This document shows, piece after piece, positions 6,853 to 14,055 of a stretch of 14,530 nucleotides of DNA. The position numbers and the translations under genes are program-made. Position 1 is the first letter of the stretch. Each line of letters starts with the position of its first letter. The DNA lies in contig DATIYI010000085.1 in the NCBI GenBank assembly GCA_035517695.1, positions 1 through 14,530 of the forward strand, written 5' to 3'. Source of the stretch: DATFVJ01 sp035517695. Its GTDB lineage: Bacteria > Actinomycetota > Actinomycetes > Streptosporangiales > Streptosporangiaceae. The notes beneath the pieces were generated by a model. It was not told where the DNA came from, made no database searches, and was given only the letters and a program-made list of their open reading frames with translations.

Positions 6853-7061
6853 CTCGGTTCGCCCGCTGCCGCCTATCCGGGCCGCCGCCGCTGGCTTTGC
6901 TCCAGGCCGGACCAATTCCGCCCCCGCGGACCACGCCTCGCACTAGCCAGCCAATCCCATCTGCGCTGCCAGCGAAGGCCTGCACGTTCGGCCCGGCATC
7001 TTGCCGCGCCATGCCCAGACACCCAGCTCATCGTCCCCTTCCAGAAGGAATTCCCTTTGCT

Positions 7062-7983
7062 ATGACAGAAACAATCAGCACGTCCACCCGTCTTGATGTC
7101 ACGCCGCTGGCCGGCGAGATCGGCGCCGAAATAGACGGCGTCGACACCGGAGCGCCGCTGTCCGACGACACCGTGGCCCAGATCCGCAACGCGCTGCTCA
7201 AACACAAAGTGGTCTTCCTGCGCGGCCAGGATCTCGGCTACTCCACGCAGGTGGCATTCGCGCGATGGTTCGGCAGCCTCACGCTCGGGCACCCCACGCT
7301 GGCGTCGCCGCCGGACCAGCCGCTGCTCGAAGAGATCGATTCGGCCCACGGGGTCAGGGCGAATCACTGGCACACCGACGTGACGTTCGTCGACCGCCCG
7401 CCCGCTTTCACTTTCTTGCGTGCCGTGGTGATCCCGCCGGTGGGCGGCGACACCCTGTGGGCCAACACGGTAACCGCGTATGCGAGCCTGCCAGCCGAGC
7501 TGCGCGATCTCGCGGACCGGTTGCGCGTCGTGCACACCAACGCCTACGACTACGCCGCCGCCGCCGCCGAGCGCAGCGACCCAGCCGTCGCGGACCGGCG
7601 GCGGGAGTTCGTCTCAACGGTCTACGAAACCGAGCATCCCGCTGTGCGGGTCCGGCCCGGAGACCGCTGAGCGGTCCCTCGTCCTTGGCGGCTTCGCGCA
7701 AAGCGTGGCCGGGTTCGGCCCGCGGGCATCACGGGACCTGATCCGGATTCTGCAGGACCACATCACCACCCCTGAGCACACGGTGCGCTGGCGGTGGCGC
7801 GTCGGCGATGTGGCGATCTGGGACAACCGGGCGACCCAGCACTACGCCATCTACGATTACGCACCCGCACACCGTCGCGGCGAACGGGTCACCGTGGCAG
7901 GGCCGGTGCCGGTCGGCGTCGACGGCCGCCAAAGCGTGGCGCTCAAGGGCGAGGCCGCCGCCTACTACGCGGGCCAGACGTGA
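7062..7983 (+). pseudogene. TauD/TfdA-family 2-oxoglutarate-dependent dioxygenase, frameshifted
   Basis: Intact relatives are Fe(II)/2-oxoglutarate dioxygenases that hydroxylate taurine or similar sulfonates, releasing sulfite. The ATG at 7062 is preceded by AAGGAA at 7045. The first frame carries the iron-binding HxD as WHTDVTF (H104, D106 in the restored protein) and then stops at 7668-7670 after EHPAVRVRPGDR. Removing one G near 7658-7661 restores reading as RPETAERSLVLGGF and continues to a stop at 7981-7983, giving 306 aa, the usual family length. The distal iron ligand (NRATQHYAIYDY, H260) and the 2-oxoglutarate-binding arginine (HRRGERVT, about R275) lie only in the second frame, so the truncated product should be inactive. 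It is the first gene of the operon. A sequencing error is possible for this single base but see the other lesions downstream. Confidence 0.9.
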
Positions 7984-8041
7984 GCGCTCTGCCCAGCCCA
8001 TAAATAGCCCAAGACGTTATGACCAAGCTGAGGTAACCGAA

Positions 8042-9147
8042 ATGAGCACGTCGGCTGATACCACCGACACCACGAAACGCACCGGCACACCCATCTACCG
8101 GAGGCGGCGGCGAATCTACGGAGGAATCGCCCTCGTCCTCGTCTTCGTGATCGCATTAATTATCTTTGCGGTCACTAGGATCAGCGGCTCAGGATCTGCT
8201 GCCCTGCCCAGCTTCACGATCGCCAACAGCCAGGGCAACGTCGCAAGCTCCGACAGCATCGTGGAAAGCCAGCCATCGCTGGCCAAGACCATCCCTGCCC
8301 ACCTGCACTACGTGCCGTTCGACGCAGGCGTCACCGCCATCGCGGAGATGCGCAGCGGCACCGTCCAGGCCATCAACGGCGTCGGCAACCCGCCCGTCAC
8401 GGAGGCCATCGGCACAAACACCGGCGTCGCCGTCGTCTTCGCCCAGAGCTTCGACGCCGACGCCCTGATCGTCCCGCCGTCGATTACCTCGCCCGGCCAG
8501 CTCGCCGGAAAGTCGGTCGGCGTCCTTGTCGGCTCGTCTGAGGACTACGAGCTGCGTGGCTGGCTCGGCATCCAACACCTGACCGGATCGGTCAAGGTGG
8601 TCGGCATGGCCAGCGAGCAGGCGGTTGCGGCCGCCTACCTGGCCGGCGCGGTAACGGCCGCCTACGTGTACGCGGGGCCAGAAGCCGAGCTGATCGCCAA
8701 GGGCGGCCACCCCCTCACAAGCGCCCCGCAGATCGCCAGGCCGGGTATCCCAGGCCTCAACGTGGTGGCGGTTTCTGAGAACACGGTCCGCAGCAACCCC
8801 CGCTCGTCCAGAAGTACGTCTGCGCACAGGTCCAGGCCAGCCGGCTGATGACCGGTGCCCAGGCAAGCAAATATCTTGCCCAGAGCGCGGGCGTCCAGGG
8901 TGTGCCGGCCAACCTCATCGTGACAGCCACCAGAAGCTACCCGTTCATCGCGCTGAATCAGCAGCTCTACTGGCTGGGGTCAAGCAAGACCGACACGGCA
9001 AGCCCGATCGTGAAGGCGTATGTGCAGACCGGGCAGTTCCTGGTCGGGCAGGGTCGCCTCACCGCCGCGCCATCGGCCGCGACGCTGGCCGCGCACATCG
9101 ACCCCACCTTCATCAAGAATGCGCTGTCCGGTGCGTGCTCGAGCTGA
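8042..9147 (+). pseudogene. TauA/SsuA-like ABC transporter substrate-binding protein, frameshifted
   Basis: Intact relatives bind taurine or other sulfonates outside the membrane and deliver them to the permease. The ATG at 8042 has GAGG about ten bases upstream. Residues 27-45 form a membrane segment after a basic stretch (YRRRRRIYGG); there is no lipobox cysteine, so the protein would be anchored by an uncleaved segment. The periplasmic-binding-protein fold follows (FTIANSQGNVASSDSIVE, FDAGVTAIAEMRSGTVQAINGVGNPP, GKSVGVLVGSSEDYELRGWL). The frame breaks after VVAVSENTVRSNP: within a run of five C at 8797-8801 one base appears missing, and the -1 frame continues in register as LVQKYVCAQVQASRLMTGAQ to a stop at 9145-9147. 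The restored length is about 368 aa. An ATG at 8848 makes the second half look like a separate ORF, but it is only the C-terminal lobe. Confidence 0.88.
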
Positions 9148-9177
9148 TGCCGCTGGTGGCGGGGAACCGCCTTTCAG

Positions 9178-9240
9178 CGGCCCGCGGCCGGTGGCAGGCG
9201 GCCCGCGGCCGGGGACAGGCGGCCCACGGCCGGGGACAGG
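9178..9240. repeat. Three tandem copies of a 21-bp GC-rich unit
   Basis: Copies at 9178-9198, 9199-9219 and 9220-9240 of the pattern CGGCCCRCGGCCGGKGRCAGG, plus a degenerate partial copy after. It lies between the binding-protein stop and the ATPase remnant. In the ATPase frame it would encode PRPGTGG-type heptads. Whether this is an N-terminal extension or non-coding spacer is unclear. Confidence 0.85.
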
Positions 9241-9286
9241 CCGGCCACTGGCCGGATCGGAGCCCGGTGGGCCGGGCGGGACACAC

Positions 9287-9599
9287 GTGGTGATCGGGTC
9301 GGCGGGACAGACGTTCCGCCGCGGCGGCCGGCGAACCGTCGCCCTGGCCGGGATTGACCTCCGGGTTCGCGCCAGGGAACTCATGTGCCTGCTCGGCCCG
9401 TCAGGCTGCGGGAAATCCACCCTGCTGCGGATCGTGGCCGGCGGCATCGATCCCGATGAGGGCACCGTCACGGTGGCCGGGGAGCGGCGTCCTGGAGATC
9501 ATCGACATCCCACTTGGCCGGCCTCGTCATGCCCTCGACGTCGATACCGAGACCTTCCTCAACGCCAAGCGGAAGATCCGCACTTCGCTGGCCCTGTGA
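9287..9599 (+). pseudogene. TauB/SsuB-like ABC transporter ATPase, internal deletion remnant
   Basis: The family energises sulfonate import; normal length is about 250-270 aa. The first part reads from about GTG 9287 as HVVIGSAGQTFRRGG, with the Walker A motif GPSGCGKST and the following LLRIVAGGIDPDEGTVTVAG. Directly after this (about 9478-9490) the sequence jumps, in another frame, to VLEIIDIPLGRPRHALDVD...FLNAKRKI, which is the C-terminal end of the same family, and stops at 9597-9599. Roughly 130 residues are therefore missing, including the Q-loop, the LSGGQ signature, Walker B and the switch histidine. Such a product cannot hydrolyse ATP. The start is uncertain: an in-frame GTG at 9131, overlapping the end of the binding-protein gene, would add heptad repeats. 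Unlike the single-base lesions around it, this one cannot be a base-calling error. Confidence 0.85.
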
Positions 9600-9696
9600 C
9601 CCTGTTGATCAGCCGTACCCCGCTGGCCTCGGATCCTCCGTCGCGCCCGGCGCGAGGCGACGGCTGGCTCGCCGACCCCGCAGAGGAGTGTTAATC

Positions 9697-10609
9697 ATGG
9701 CAGGCTGGCACTCGCTGCCGCCCGGCGGCACGATCGTCGATGCCGCCGATGACACCGGATCGCCCGGGCCGGCCGCGAGCGGCCAGGACGAACTGGATGA
9801 ACGCGCCGATCTTGCGGCGCACCGGCGGGCCAAGCGCCGCGCGCGTGCCCGCCGCTTCGCCATCGGCGCGGCGGGGCTCGTCGTCCTGGCCGCAGGGTGG
9901 CAGGTGGCCGCCACGATCCTGGGCGATGCGGTGTTCCTGCCCTCGGTTACCGAGACCATCCACCAGTTGCTGCACTACCTGGGCCGGCCCTACCCGGCGC
10001 AGGGGAAGCCGCTCTGGTACGACCTCGCCATCAGCCTCAAGCGCATCCTGATCGGATTCCTCGTCGGCGTCGGCGCAGGCGTGGTCCTGGGTTCTGCCAT
10101 GTCCGCCAACCGCGTCATCCGGCACCTGATCGATCCGGTCATCGAGGTCCTCCGTCCGCTGCCGGCGCTCGCCTTCATCCCGCTGTTCATTGTCTGGTTC
10201 GGGATCGGCGAGCTGCCCAAGGGAGGTCCTGATCATCATCGGGGTTACCCCCATCATGGCGGTCACCACCGTCGCGGCACTCGATGAGGTACCTCAGGAC
10301 CTGGTGCTGTGCGCAAGAACGCTCGGGGCCTCACGGGCCTACACCTTGCTGCAGGTCCAGATCCGGTCCGCCCTGCCCGGCATCCTGACGGGAATGCGGA
10401 TCTCCATGGCCGGCGGCTGGAGCAGCATCGTCGCCGCTGAACTGCTGGCCGCCACCAGCGGCCTCGGGTACCTGATCATGCAGGCTGGCGACTATCTCGA
10501 CACCGCTCTCGTCTTCGCCGGGATCATCGCCATCGCTATCGCCGGCCTGATTCTCGACGCGGGCCTGCGTGGACTGCTCCTGCTCGCCGACCCGAGCCGG
10601 CGCGGCTAG
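9697..10609 (+). pseudogene. TauC/SsuC-like ABC transporter permease, frameshifted
   Basis: Intact relatives form the membrane channel of taurine or sulfonate importers. The ATG at 9697 has a GAGGAG ribosome site. After a basic, soluble N-terminus of about 50 residues come membrane segments beginning at FAIGAAGLVVLAAGWQVAA, then LKRILIGFLVGVGAGVVLGSAM and PLPALAFIPLFIVWFGIGELPK. The frame then breaks at about 10219-10228 (AAGGGAGGTC), where one extra base shifts reading; the first frame soon stops at 10285-10287. In the next frame the family sequence resumes as VLIIIGVTPIMAVTTVAALDEVP, with the EAA-type cytoplasmic loop LGASRAYTLLQVQIRSALPGIL and final membrane segments, to TAG at 10607-10609. 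The restored length is about 303 aa. The truncated product lacks the ATPase-contacting loop. Confidence 0.88.
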
Positions 10610-10620
10610 CGCCGCCGGCT
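10595..10620 (+). terminator. GC-rich hairpin at the end of the permease gene
   Basis: AGCCGGCG at 10595-10602 pairs with CGCCGGCT at 10613-10620, an 8-bp perfect stem with a 10-base loop, followed by only TTTAG. It spans the permease stop codon. It could end or weaken transcription before the winged-helix gene, but the poor T-tract makes a true intrinsic terminator uncertain. Confidence 0.3.
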
Positions 10621-10642
10621 TTAGCGAACTCGGAGGACAGCT

Positions 10643-11149
10643 ATGAATTCCGCGGTAAGCACCGACGCAGACGGTAGGACCGTGCGGGTGAGCGGGTGCA
10701 CGGATAGGGCGCTCGATCCGGCGGCCCTGTGGGAGGCGCCGCACCATACTCCCGGCACGGTACTCGCCATCGTTCCGGTCGGCGCCGCGACGCTGGCGAT
10801 TGTCGGCTACCTCGTGCGGATGCCGTGGCGAGGCGGCTCGGTGTTGCCCGTGCCGCTGGCGGAAGGGCTCGTCGTGGACCGTGACAACCGGCAGGTCCTG
10901 GTAGATAGCAGGGAGGCTGGCCTGACGTTCCAGGAGTTCGAGTTGCTCGATTTTCTCATCTCGAACCCGGGCCGGGTCTTCTCCCGCGGTCAGCTTCTCG
11001 ACTTCGTGTGGGGTTACTCGGATGAAGGCCTCACCCGCACCGTCGACGTCCATATCCACCGGCTGCGGCGGAAACTCGGTCCCGAATACGCCGGGTGCCT
11101 GGTTACGGTCCGGCGTATCGGCTACCGATTCACCCCTTCGTCTCGCTGA
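10643..11149 (+). CDS. Winged-helix transcriptional regulator (OmpR/PhoB-type DNA-binding domain, no receiver)
   Basis: The 168-aa protein has a C-terminal OmpR-type winged helix (about residues 75-165): LVVDRDNRQVLVDSREAGLT, then FQEFELLDFLISNPGRVFSRGQLLDFVWGY and the recognition helix TRTVDVHIHRLRRKLG (131-146), ending in VTVRRIGYRF. The N-terminal 65 residues are not a response-regulator receiver: no aspartate pocket is visible, and there is a hydrophobic stretch TVLAIVPVGAATLAIVGYLV (about 39-58) that could be a small sensor or dimer segment. The ATG at 10643 has a strong GGAGGA ribosome site. It follows the transporter operon by 33 bp and is intact although all four genes before it are broken, which suggests it still controls something else, perhaps the divergent oxygenase operon. 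Confidence 0.85.
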   Translation: MNSAVSTDADGRTVRVSGCTDRALDPAALWEAPHHTPGTVLAIVPVGAATLAIVGYLVRMPWRGGSVLPVPLAEGLVVDRDNRQVLVDSREAGLTFQEFELLDFLISNPGRVFSRGQLLDFVWGYSDEGLTRTVDVHIHRLRRKLGPEYAGCLVTVRRIGYRFTPSSR

Positions 11150-11507
11150 GGTAAAGGCCATGTTCAGCCGAGGAATCCGGGCATCCGCGTTGAACGCCGG
11201 ATCCGAGGCTCGTGGCAAGAGCTATCGCGCCTGCCCCGCTGCCCCCGCGCGGCCCTGGCGGCCCGGCAGCCCGGCAGCCCGGCACGCCGTTTGGGCCTGA
11301 CTCGCTAGGCCCGCGGCGTTGGCCGCACCCGGCGTCGCGAGCATTTGACCGGCCGAGGCGCGTGCGCGGCAGCCGTTATGGAGATTTATGCCGAATGGCT
11401 GCCGCGTCGTGTTCCCCTGCCCGCCCGTGGCGCGCCAGCCGGGTGCGGGCCGCACCTCCCGCCTGGGCGTACGCGCCAATGTCTGGTGCGGTAACCGGCG
11501 CCCCCGG
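11150..11507. other. Intergenic region between convergent winged-helix and cysteine desulfurase genes
   Basis: I see no supported gene. A 46-codon frame starting at ATG 11160 (MFSRGIRASALN...) has a nearby GAGG but only low-complexity content, and an ATG at 11388 with GGAG upstream opens a frame running antisense through the desulfurase gene. Three exact copies of GCCCGGCA lie at 11261-11284. The genes converge here, so terminators are expected, but I find no clear hairpin with a T-tract. Confidence 0.45.
11261..11284. repeat. Three exact tandem copies of GCCCGGCA
   Basis: Copies at 11261-11268, 11269-11276 and 11277-11284 in the convergent intergenic region. Probably slippage in GC-rich DNA; no function is indicated. 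Confidence 0.7.
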
Positions 11508-13151
11508 CTAACGGCTGCGTCCGGACGCGGCCGCCAGCCTGCGCAGCGCCGCGACCAGGAGGTCGACCTCGGCGCAGGTGTTGTACATGACCAGCGACGG
11601 CCGGACGGTCGACTCCAGCCCGTAGCGGCGCAGGATCGGCTGTGCGCAGTGGTGGCCGGCGCGGACCGCGATGCCTTCCTTGTCCAGCGCCGTGCCGATG
11701 TCCTCTGGCCGGTAGCCGTCGAGCACGAACGAGAGGATGCTGGCCTTCTCGGGCGCCGTACCGACCAGGCGGAGGCCGGGCACGGTCTGGATCTCCCTGG
11801 TTGCGTAGCCGAGCAGCTCGTGCTCGTAACGCGCGATGTTCGGCAGGCCGATCGCGCTGACGTAGTCCAGCGCGGTGCCAAGCGCGGCCGCGTCGGCGAT
11901 GCTGCCGGTACCCGCCTCGAACCGGCCCGGCGGATACTGGTAGGTGGTGCGCTCGAATGTGACATCCCGGATCATGTTCCCGCCGCCCTGCCACGGCGGC
12001 ATCGCTTCGAGCACCTCCGGCTTGCCGTAGAGCACCCCGATGCCGGTCGGGGCGAATATCTTGTGCCCGGAGAATACGTAGAAATCGGCGTCCAGGCTGC
12101 GCACGTCGACGGGAACGTGAGCGACCGCCTGCGCACCGTCGATGAGCACCTTGGCGCCGGCCCGGTGCGCCGCCTCGATGACCTCGCTGACCGGAACGAT
12201 CGTCCCCAGCGCGTTGGACACGTGCGAGACCGCGACCAGGCGGGTGCGGTCGGTCAGCAGATCCTGGTAGGCGTCCAGGAGCAGCTGACCGTCGTCGTCG
12301 ACCGGGATGACCTTCAGCTTCGCGCCGACCTGCTCGGCGAGCTGCTGCCACGGCACGATGTTGGCGTGATGCTCGAGATGCGAGATCACGATCTCGTCGC
12401 CGGTACCGATGTACCGCCGGCCCCAGGCCTGCGCGACCAGGTTGATCGCCTCGGTGGCACCCCGCACGAAGATGACGGTCTCGCTCGACGGCGCGCCGAG
12501 GAAGTCCGCCACCGTCGTCCTGGCGCCCTCGTACGCGTCGGTCGCCCGGGCCGCGAGGGTGTGGGCCGCGCGGTGAACGTTGGAGTTCTCGCGGGAGTAG
12601 AAGTATCCGAGCCGGTCGATCACCGCCCGCGGCTTCTGCGTCGTCGCCGCGTTGTCCAGCCACACGAGTCGCCGCCCGTTGATCCGCTCACCGAGGATCG
12701 GGAAGTCCCTGCGGACCGCCTCGACGTCGAACGCGGGCGGAGCGCCGGCCGGCAACGTCGGTTCCGGCAACGCAGCCGGCGCGAACCCATCGACGAAGTA
12801 GAAGGACGGTGCCGCGGGATGGCCGATACCCGGCAGCGCGAACCCAGAACCGAGCCGCTCTGGCCGGACGCCGGGCGCGCCCGGGGACGCCGCGGGCGGC
12901 AGGTGACCGGGGAGCGCCGTGACCGGCTGATAACCCGGGAGCGCCGGGACCGGCTGGTCACCGGGGAACGCGGCGGCCGGCTGATCACCAGGGATCGCGG
13001 CGGCCGCCTGATCACCAGGGATCGCGGCGGCCGCCTGATCACCGGGGAACGCGGCGAGGAGCTCGTTGGCCAGCCGGGCCAGCGTCGTCTCGTCGGGCAG
13101 CCAATCCGGCGCGGCACTCACGCCGTCACCGGTAGGTGTGGTCGTATTCAT
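11508..13151 (-). CDS. sufS: Family 2A encapsulin cargo: SufS-type cysteine desulfurase with disordered N-terminal extension
   Basis: The 547-aa protein removes sulfur from L-cysteine using PLP, leaving a persulfide on its active-site cysteine. The catalytic domain (about 143-547) begins VEAVRRDFPILGERINGRRLVWLDNAATTQKP and carries HLEHHANIVPW (258-268), the PLP lysine in SGHK (K364) and the catalytic cysteine in RAGHHCAQP (C502). Ordinary SufS is about 400-420 aa; here some 140 extra N-terminal residues are Pro/Gly/Ala-rich and hold about seven nonapeptide repeats of the type AAAIPGDQP (32-91). This layout is known for cysteine desulfurases packaged in family 2A encapsulins, where the extension directs loading. 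The ATG at 13151 overlaps the end of the shell gene by 26 bp; starts further upstream lie inside the shell gene and encode implausible sequence. The ribosome site is weak, so coupling to the shell gene is likely. Confidence 0.93.
   Translation of the reverse strand: MNTTTPTGDGVSAAPDWLPDETTLARLANELLAAFPGDQAAAAIPGDQAAAAIPGDQPAAAFPGDQPVPALPGYQPVTALPGHLPPAASPGAPGVRPERLGSGFALPGIGHPAAPSFYFVDGFAPAALPEPTLPAGAPPAFDVEAVRRDFPILGERINGRRLVWLDNAATTQKPRAVIDRLGYFYSRENSNVHRAAHTLAARATDAYEGARTTVADFLGAPSSETVIFVRGATEAINLVAQAWGRRYIGTGDEIVISHLEHHANIVPWQQLAEQVGAKLKVIPVDDDGQLLLDAYQDLLTDRTRLVAVSHVSNALGTIVPVSEVIEAAHRAGAKVLIDGAQAVAHVPVDVRSLDADFYVFSGHKIFAPTGIGVLYGKPEVLEAMPPWQGGGNMIRDVTFERTTYQYPPGRFEAGTGSIADAAALGTALDYVSAIGLPNIARYEHELLGYATREIQTVPGLRLVGTAPEKASILSFVLDGYRPEDIGTALDKEGIAVRAGHHCAQPILRRYGLESTVRPSLVMYNTCAEVDLLVAALRRLAAASGRSR
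12879..13058 (-). repeat. 27-bp coding repeats in the desulfurase cargo extension
   Basis: About seven units of nine codons encode AAFPGDQ, AAAIPGDQ, AAAIPGDQ, PAAAFPGDQ, PVPALPGYQ, PVTALPGHL and PPAASPGAP in order. Two units (12981-13007 and 13008-13034) are identical over all 27 bases, so recent duplication is likely. The repeats keep frame, so the length of the linker can change without breaking the enzyme. Confidence 0.9.
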
Positions 13152-14055
13152 GGAACTTGCCAACTTCGACGTCGCCAAGGACCCCGAGCGCGGACGGGGT
13201 GAGCACCGCGAGCGAGCAGTACAAGGAGACCAGGTAGGACGCGATCGCGTTGCGGTTGATGCCCATAAACCGCACCGATAGCCCTGGCGAGCGCTCGCCG
13301 GCGAGGCCCGGCTGGAACAGGCCGACGACCCCCTGCCGCTGCTCGCCGACACGAAGCAGCAGAACCTCGGTCTTACCGTCGACGAGCGGCACCTTGTCGG
13401 ACGGGATGATCGGCAGGCCGCGCCAGGTGACGAACTGCGACCCGTAGAGGCTGACCGTCACCGGTGGGACGCCCCGGCGGGTGCACTCCCTGCCGAACGC
13501 CGCGACCGCGGCCGGATGGGTCAGGAAGAACGCCGGTTCCTTCCAGACCTTCGTGATCAGCTCGTCGAGGTCGTCAGGGGTCGGCGGACCGGCGAGGGTA
13601 GAGATGCGCTGCCCGTCAGCGACGTTGGCGAGCATGCCATAGTCCTCGTTGTTGATCAGCTCGCTCTCCTGGCGCTCCTTGATCGTCTCGATGGTGAGCC
13701 GTAGCTGCTCCTCGATCTGGTCGTACGGGCTGCTGTACAGGTCGGAGATCCTGGTGTGGATGTCGACGACGGTCATCACCGAGCTGAGGAAGTACTCCCG
13801 GGGTGACTCCTCGTAGTCAACGTAGGTCTGTGGCAGCTCGGATTCGTCGCGGGGCGGGCAGGCGATCTCGACATCCTCTGGATGCCTGACCCGGTTCAGC
13901 CGGTAGATGCCTGCCTCGACCGGCACCCACTGCAGTAGTCGGACCAGCCATCGCGGCGTGATCGTGTCCATCTGAGCGGTGGTCTTGGTCGCGTTTGCCA
14001 GTTGGCGCGCTGCCGGGTCGCTGAGCGCGAGATGGACCTGTTCGGCGGTTGGCAT
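13126..14055 (-). CDS. srpI: Family 2A encapsulin nanocompartment shell protein (SrpI-like)
   Basis: The 309-aa protein matches the SrpI group of HK97-fold encapsulins, which self-assemble into a protein shell around a cysteine desulfurase. The start LSDPAARQLANATKTTAQMDTITPRWLVRLLQWVPVEAGIYRLNR (residues 11-55), the PREYFLSSVMTVVDIHTRISDLYSSPYDQIEEQLRLT block (85-121) and the C-terminal PGLSVRFMGINRNAIASYLVSLYCSLAVLTPSALGVL (257-293) are all recognisable family segments, and the length is normal. The ATG at 14055 is preceded by AAGGAAAGG at a suitable distance; an upstream in-frame ATG at 14130 adds 25 residues of basic, cysteine-containing sequence that does not fit the family. The gene is first in a two-gene operon, with the cargo enzyme following and overlapping, which supports the assignment strongly. 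Confidence 0.95.
   Translation of the reverse strand: MPTAEQVHLALSDPAARQLANATKTTAQMDTITPRWLVRLLQWVPVEAGIYRLNRVRHPEDVEIACPPRDESELPQTYVDYEESPREYFLSSVMTVVDIHTRISDLYSSPYDQIEEQLRLTIETIKERQESELINNEDYGMLANVADGQRISTLAGPPTPDDLDELITKVWKEPAFFLTHPAAVAAFGRECTRRGVPPVTVSLYGSQFVTWRGLPIIPSDKVPLVDGKTEVLLLRVGEQRQGVVGLFQPGLAGERSPGLSVRFMGINRNAIASYLVSLYCSLAVLTPSALGVLGDVEVGKFHEYDHTYR

Larger units (their letters stand above)
6204..7061. promoter_or_regulatory. Divergent control region between oxygenase operon and tauDABC-like operon
   Basis: About 860 bp without a supported gene. From left to right it holds a mildly AT-rich stretch just upstream of the minus-strand operon (6210-6240), a GC-rich stretch with a weak possible coding remnant (a frame beginning MDAANTDELLTTALA at 6314 that runs into the repeats), the 14-15 bp minisatellite (6403-6672), an AT-rich island at about 6690-6760, two perfect 14-bp palindromes (6761-6774 and 6839-6852), then about 200 bp of GC-rich sequence with no visible structure up to the tauD-like start. 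Promoters for both operons should lie here. A TTGACA at 6732-6737 has no good -10 partner at 17-19 bp, so I do not place promoters exactly. Confidence 0.55.

Noticed and set aside
7062..10609. Programmed frameshifting as an explanation for the split frames
   Set aside because: The sites differ in sequence and direction, none has a recognisable slippery heptamer with a following structure, and the ATPase has lost its central domain.
11160..11300. A 46-codon plus-strand ORF after the winged-helix gene
   Set aside because: It has a possible GAGG site, but the second half is low-complexity sequence from the GCCCGGCA repeats and there is no recognisable protein.
11388..13202. A 604-codon open frame on the plus strand
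   Set aside because: It is antisense to the clearly identified cysteine desulfurase and the end of the shell gene. Its translation is Arg/Asp/Gly-rich and shows no family; long antisense frames are common in GC-rich DNA.
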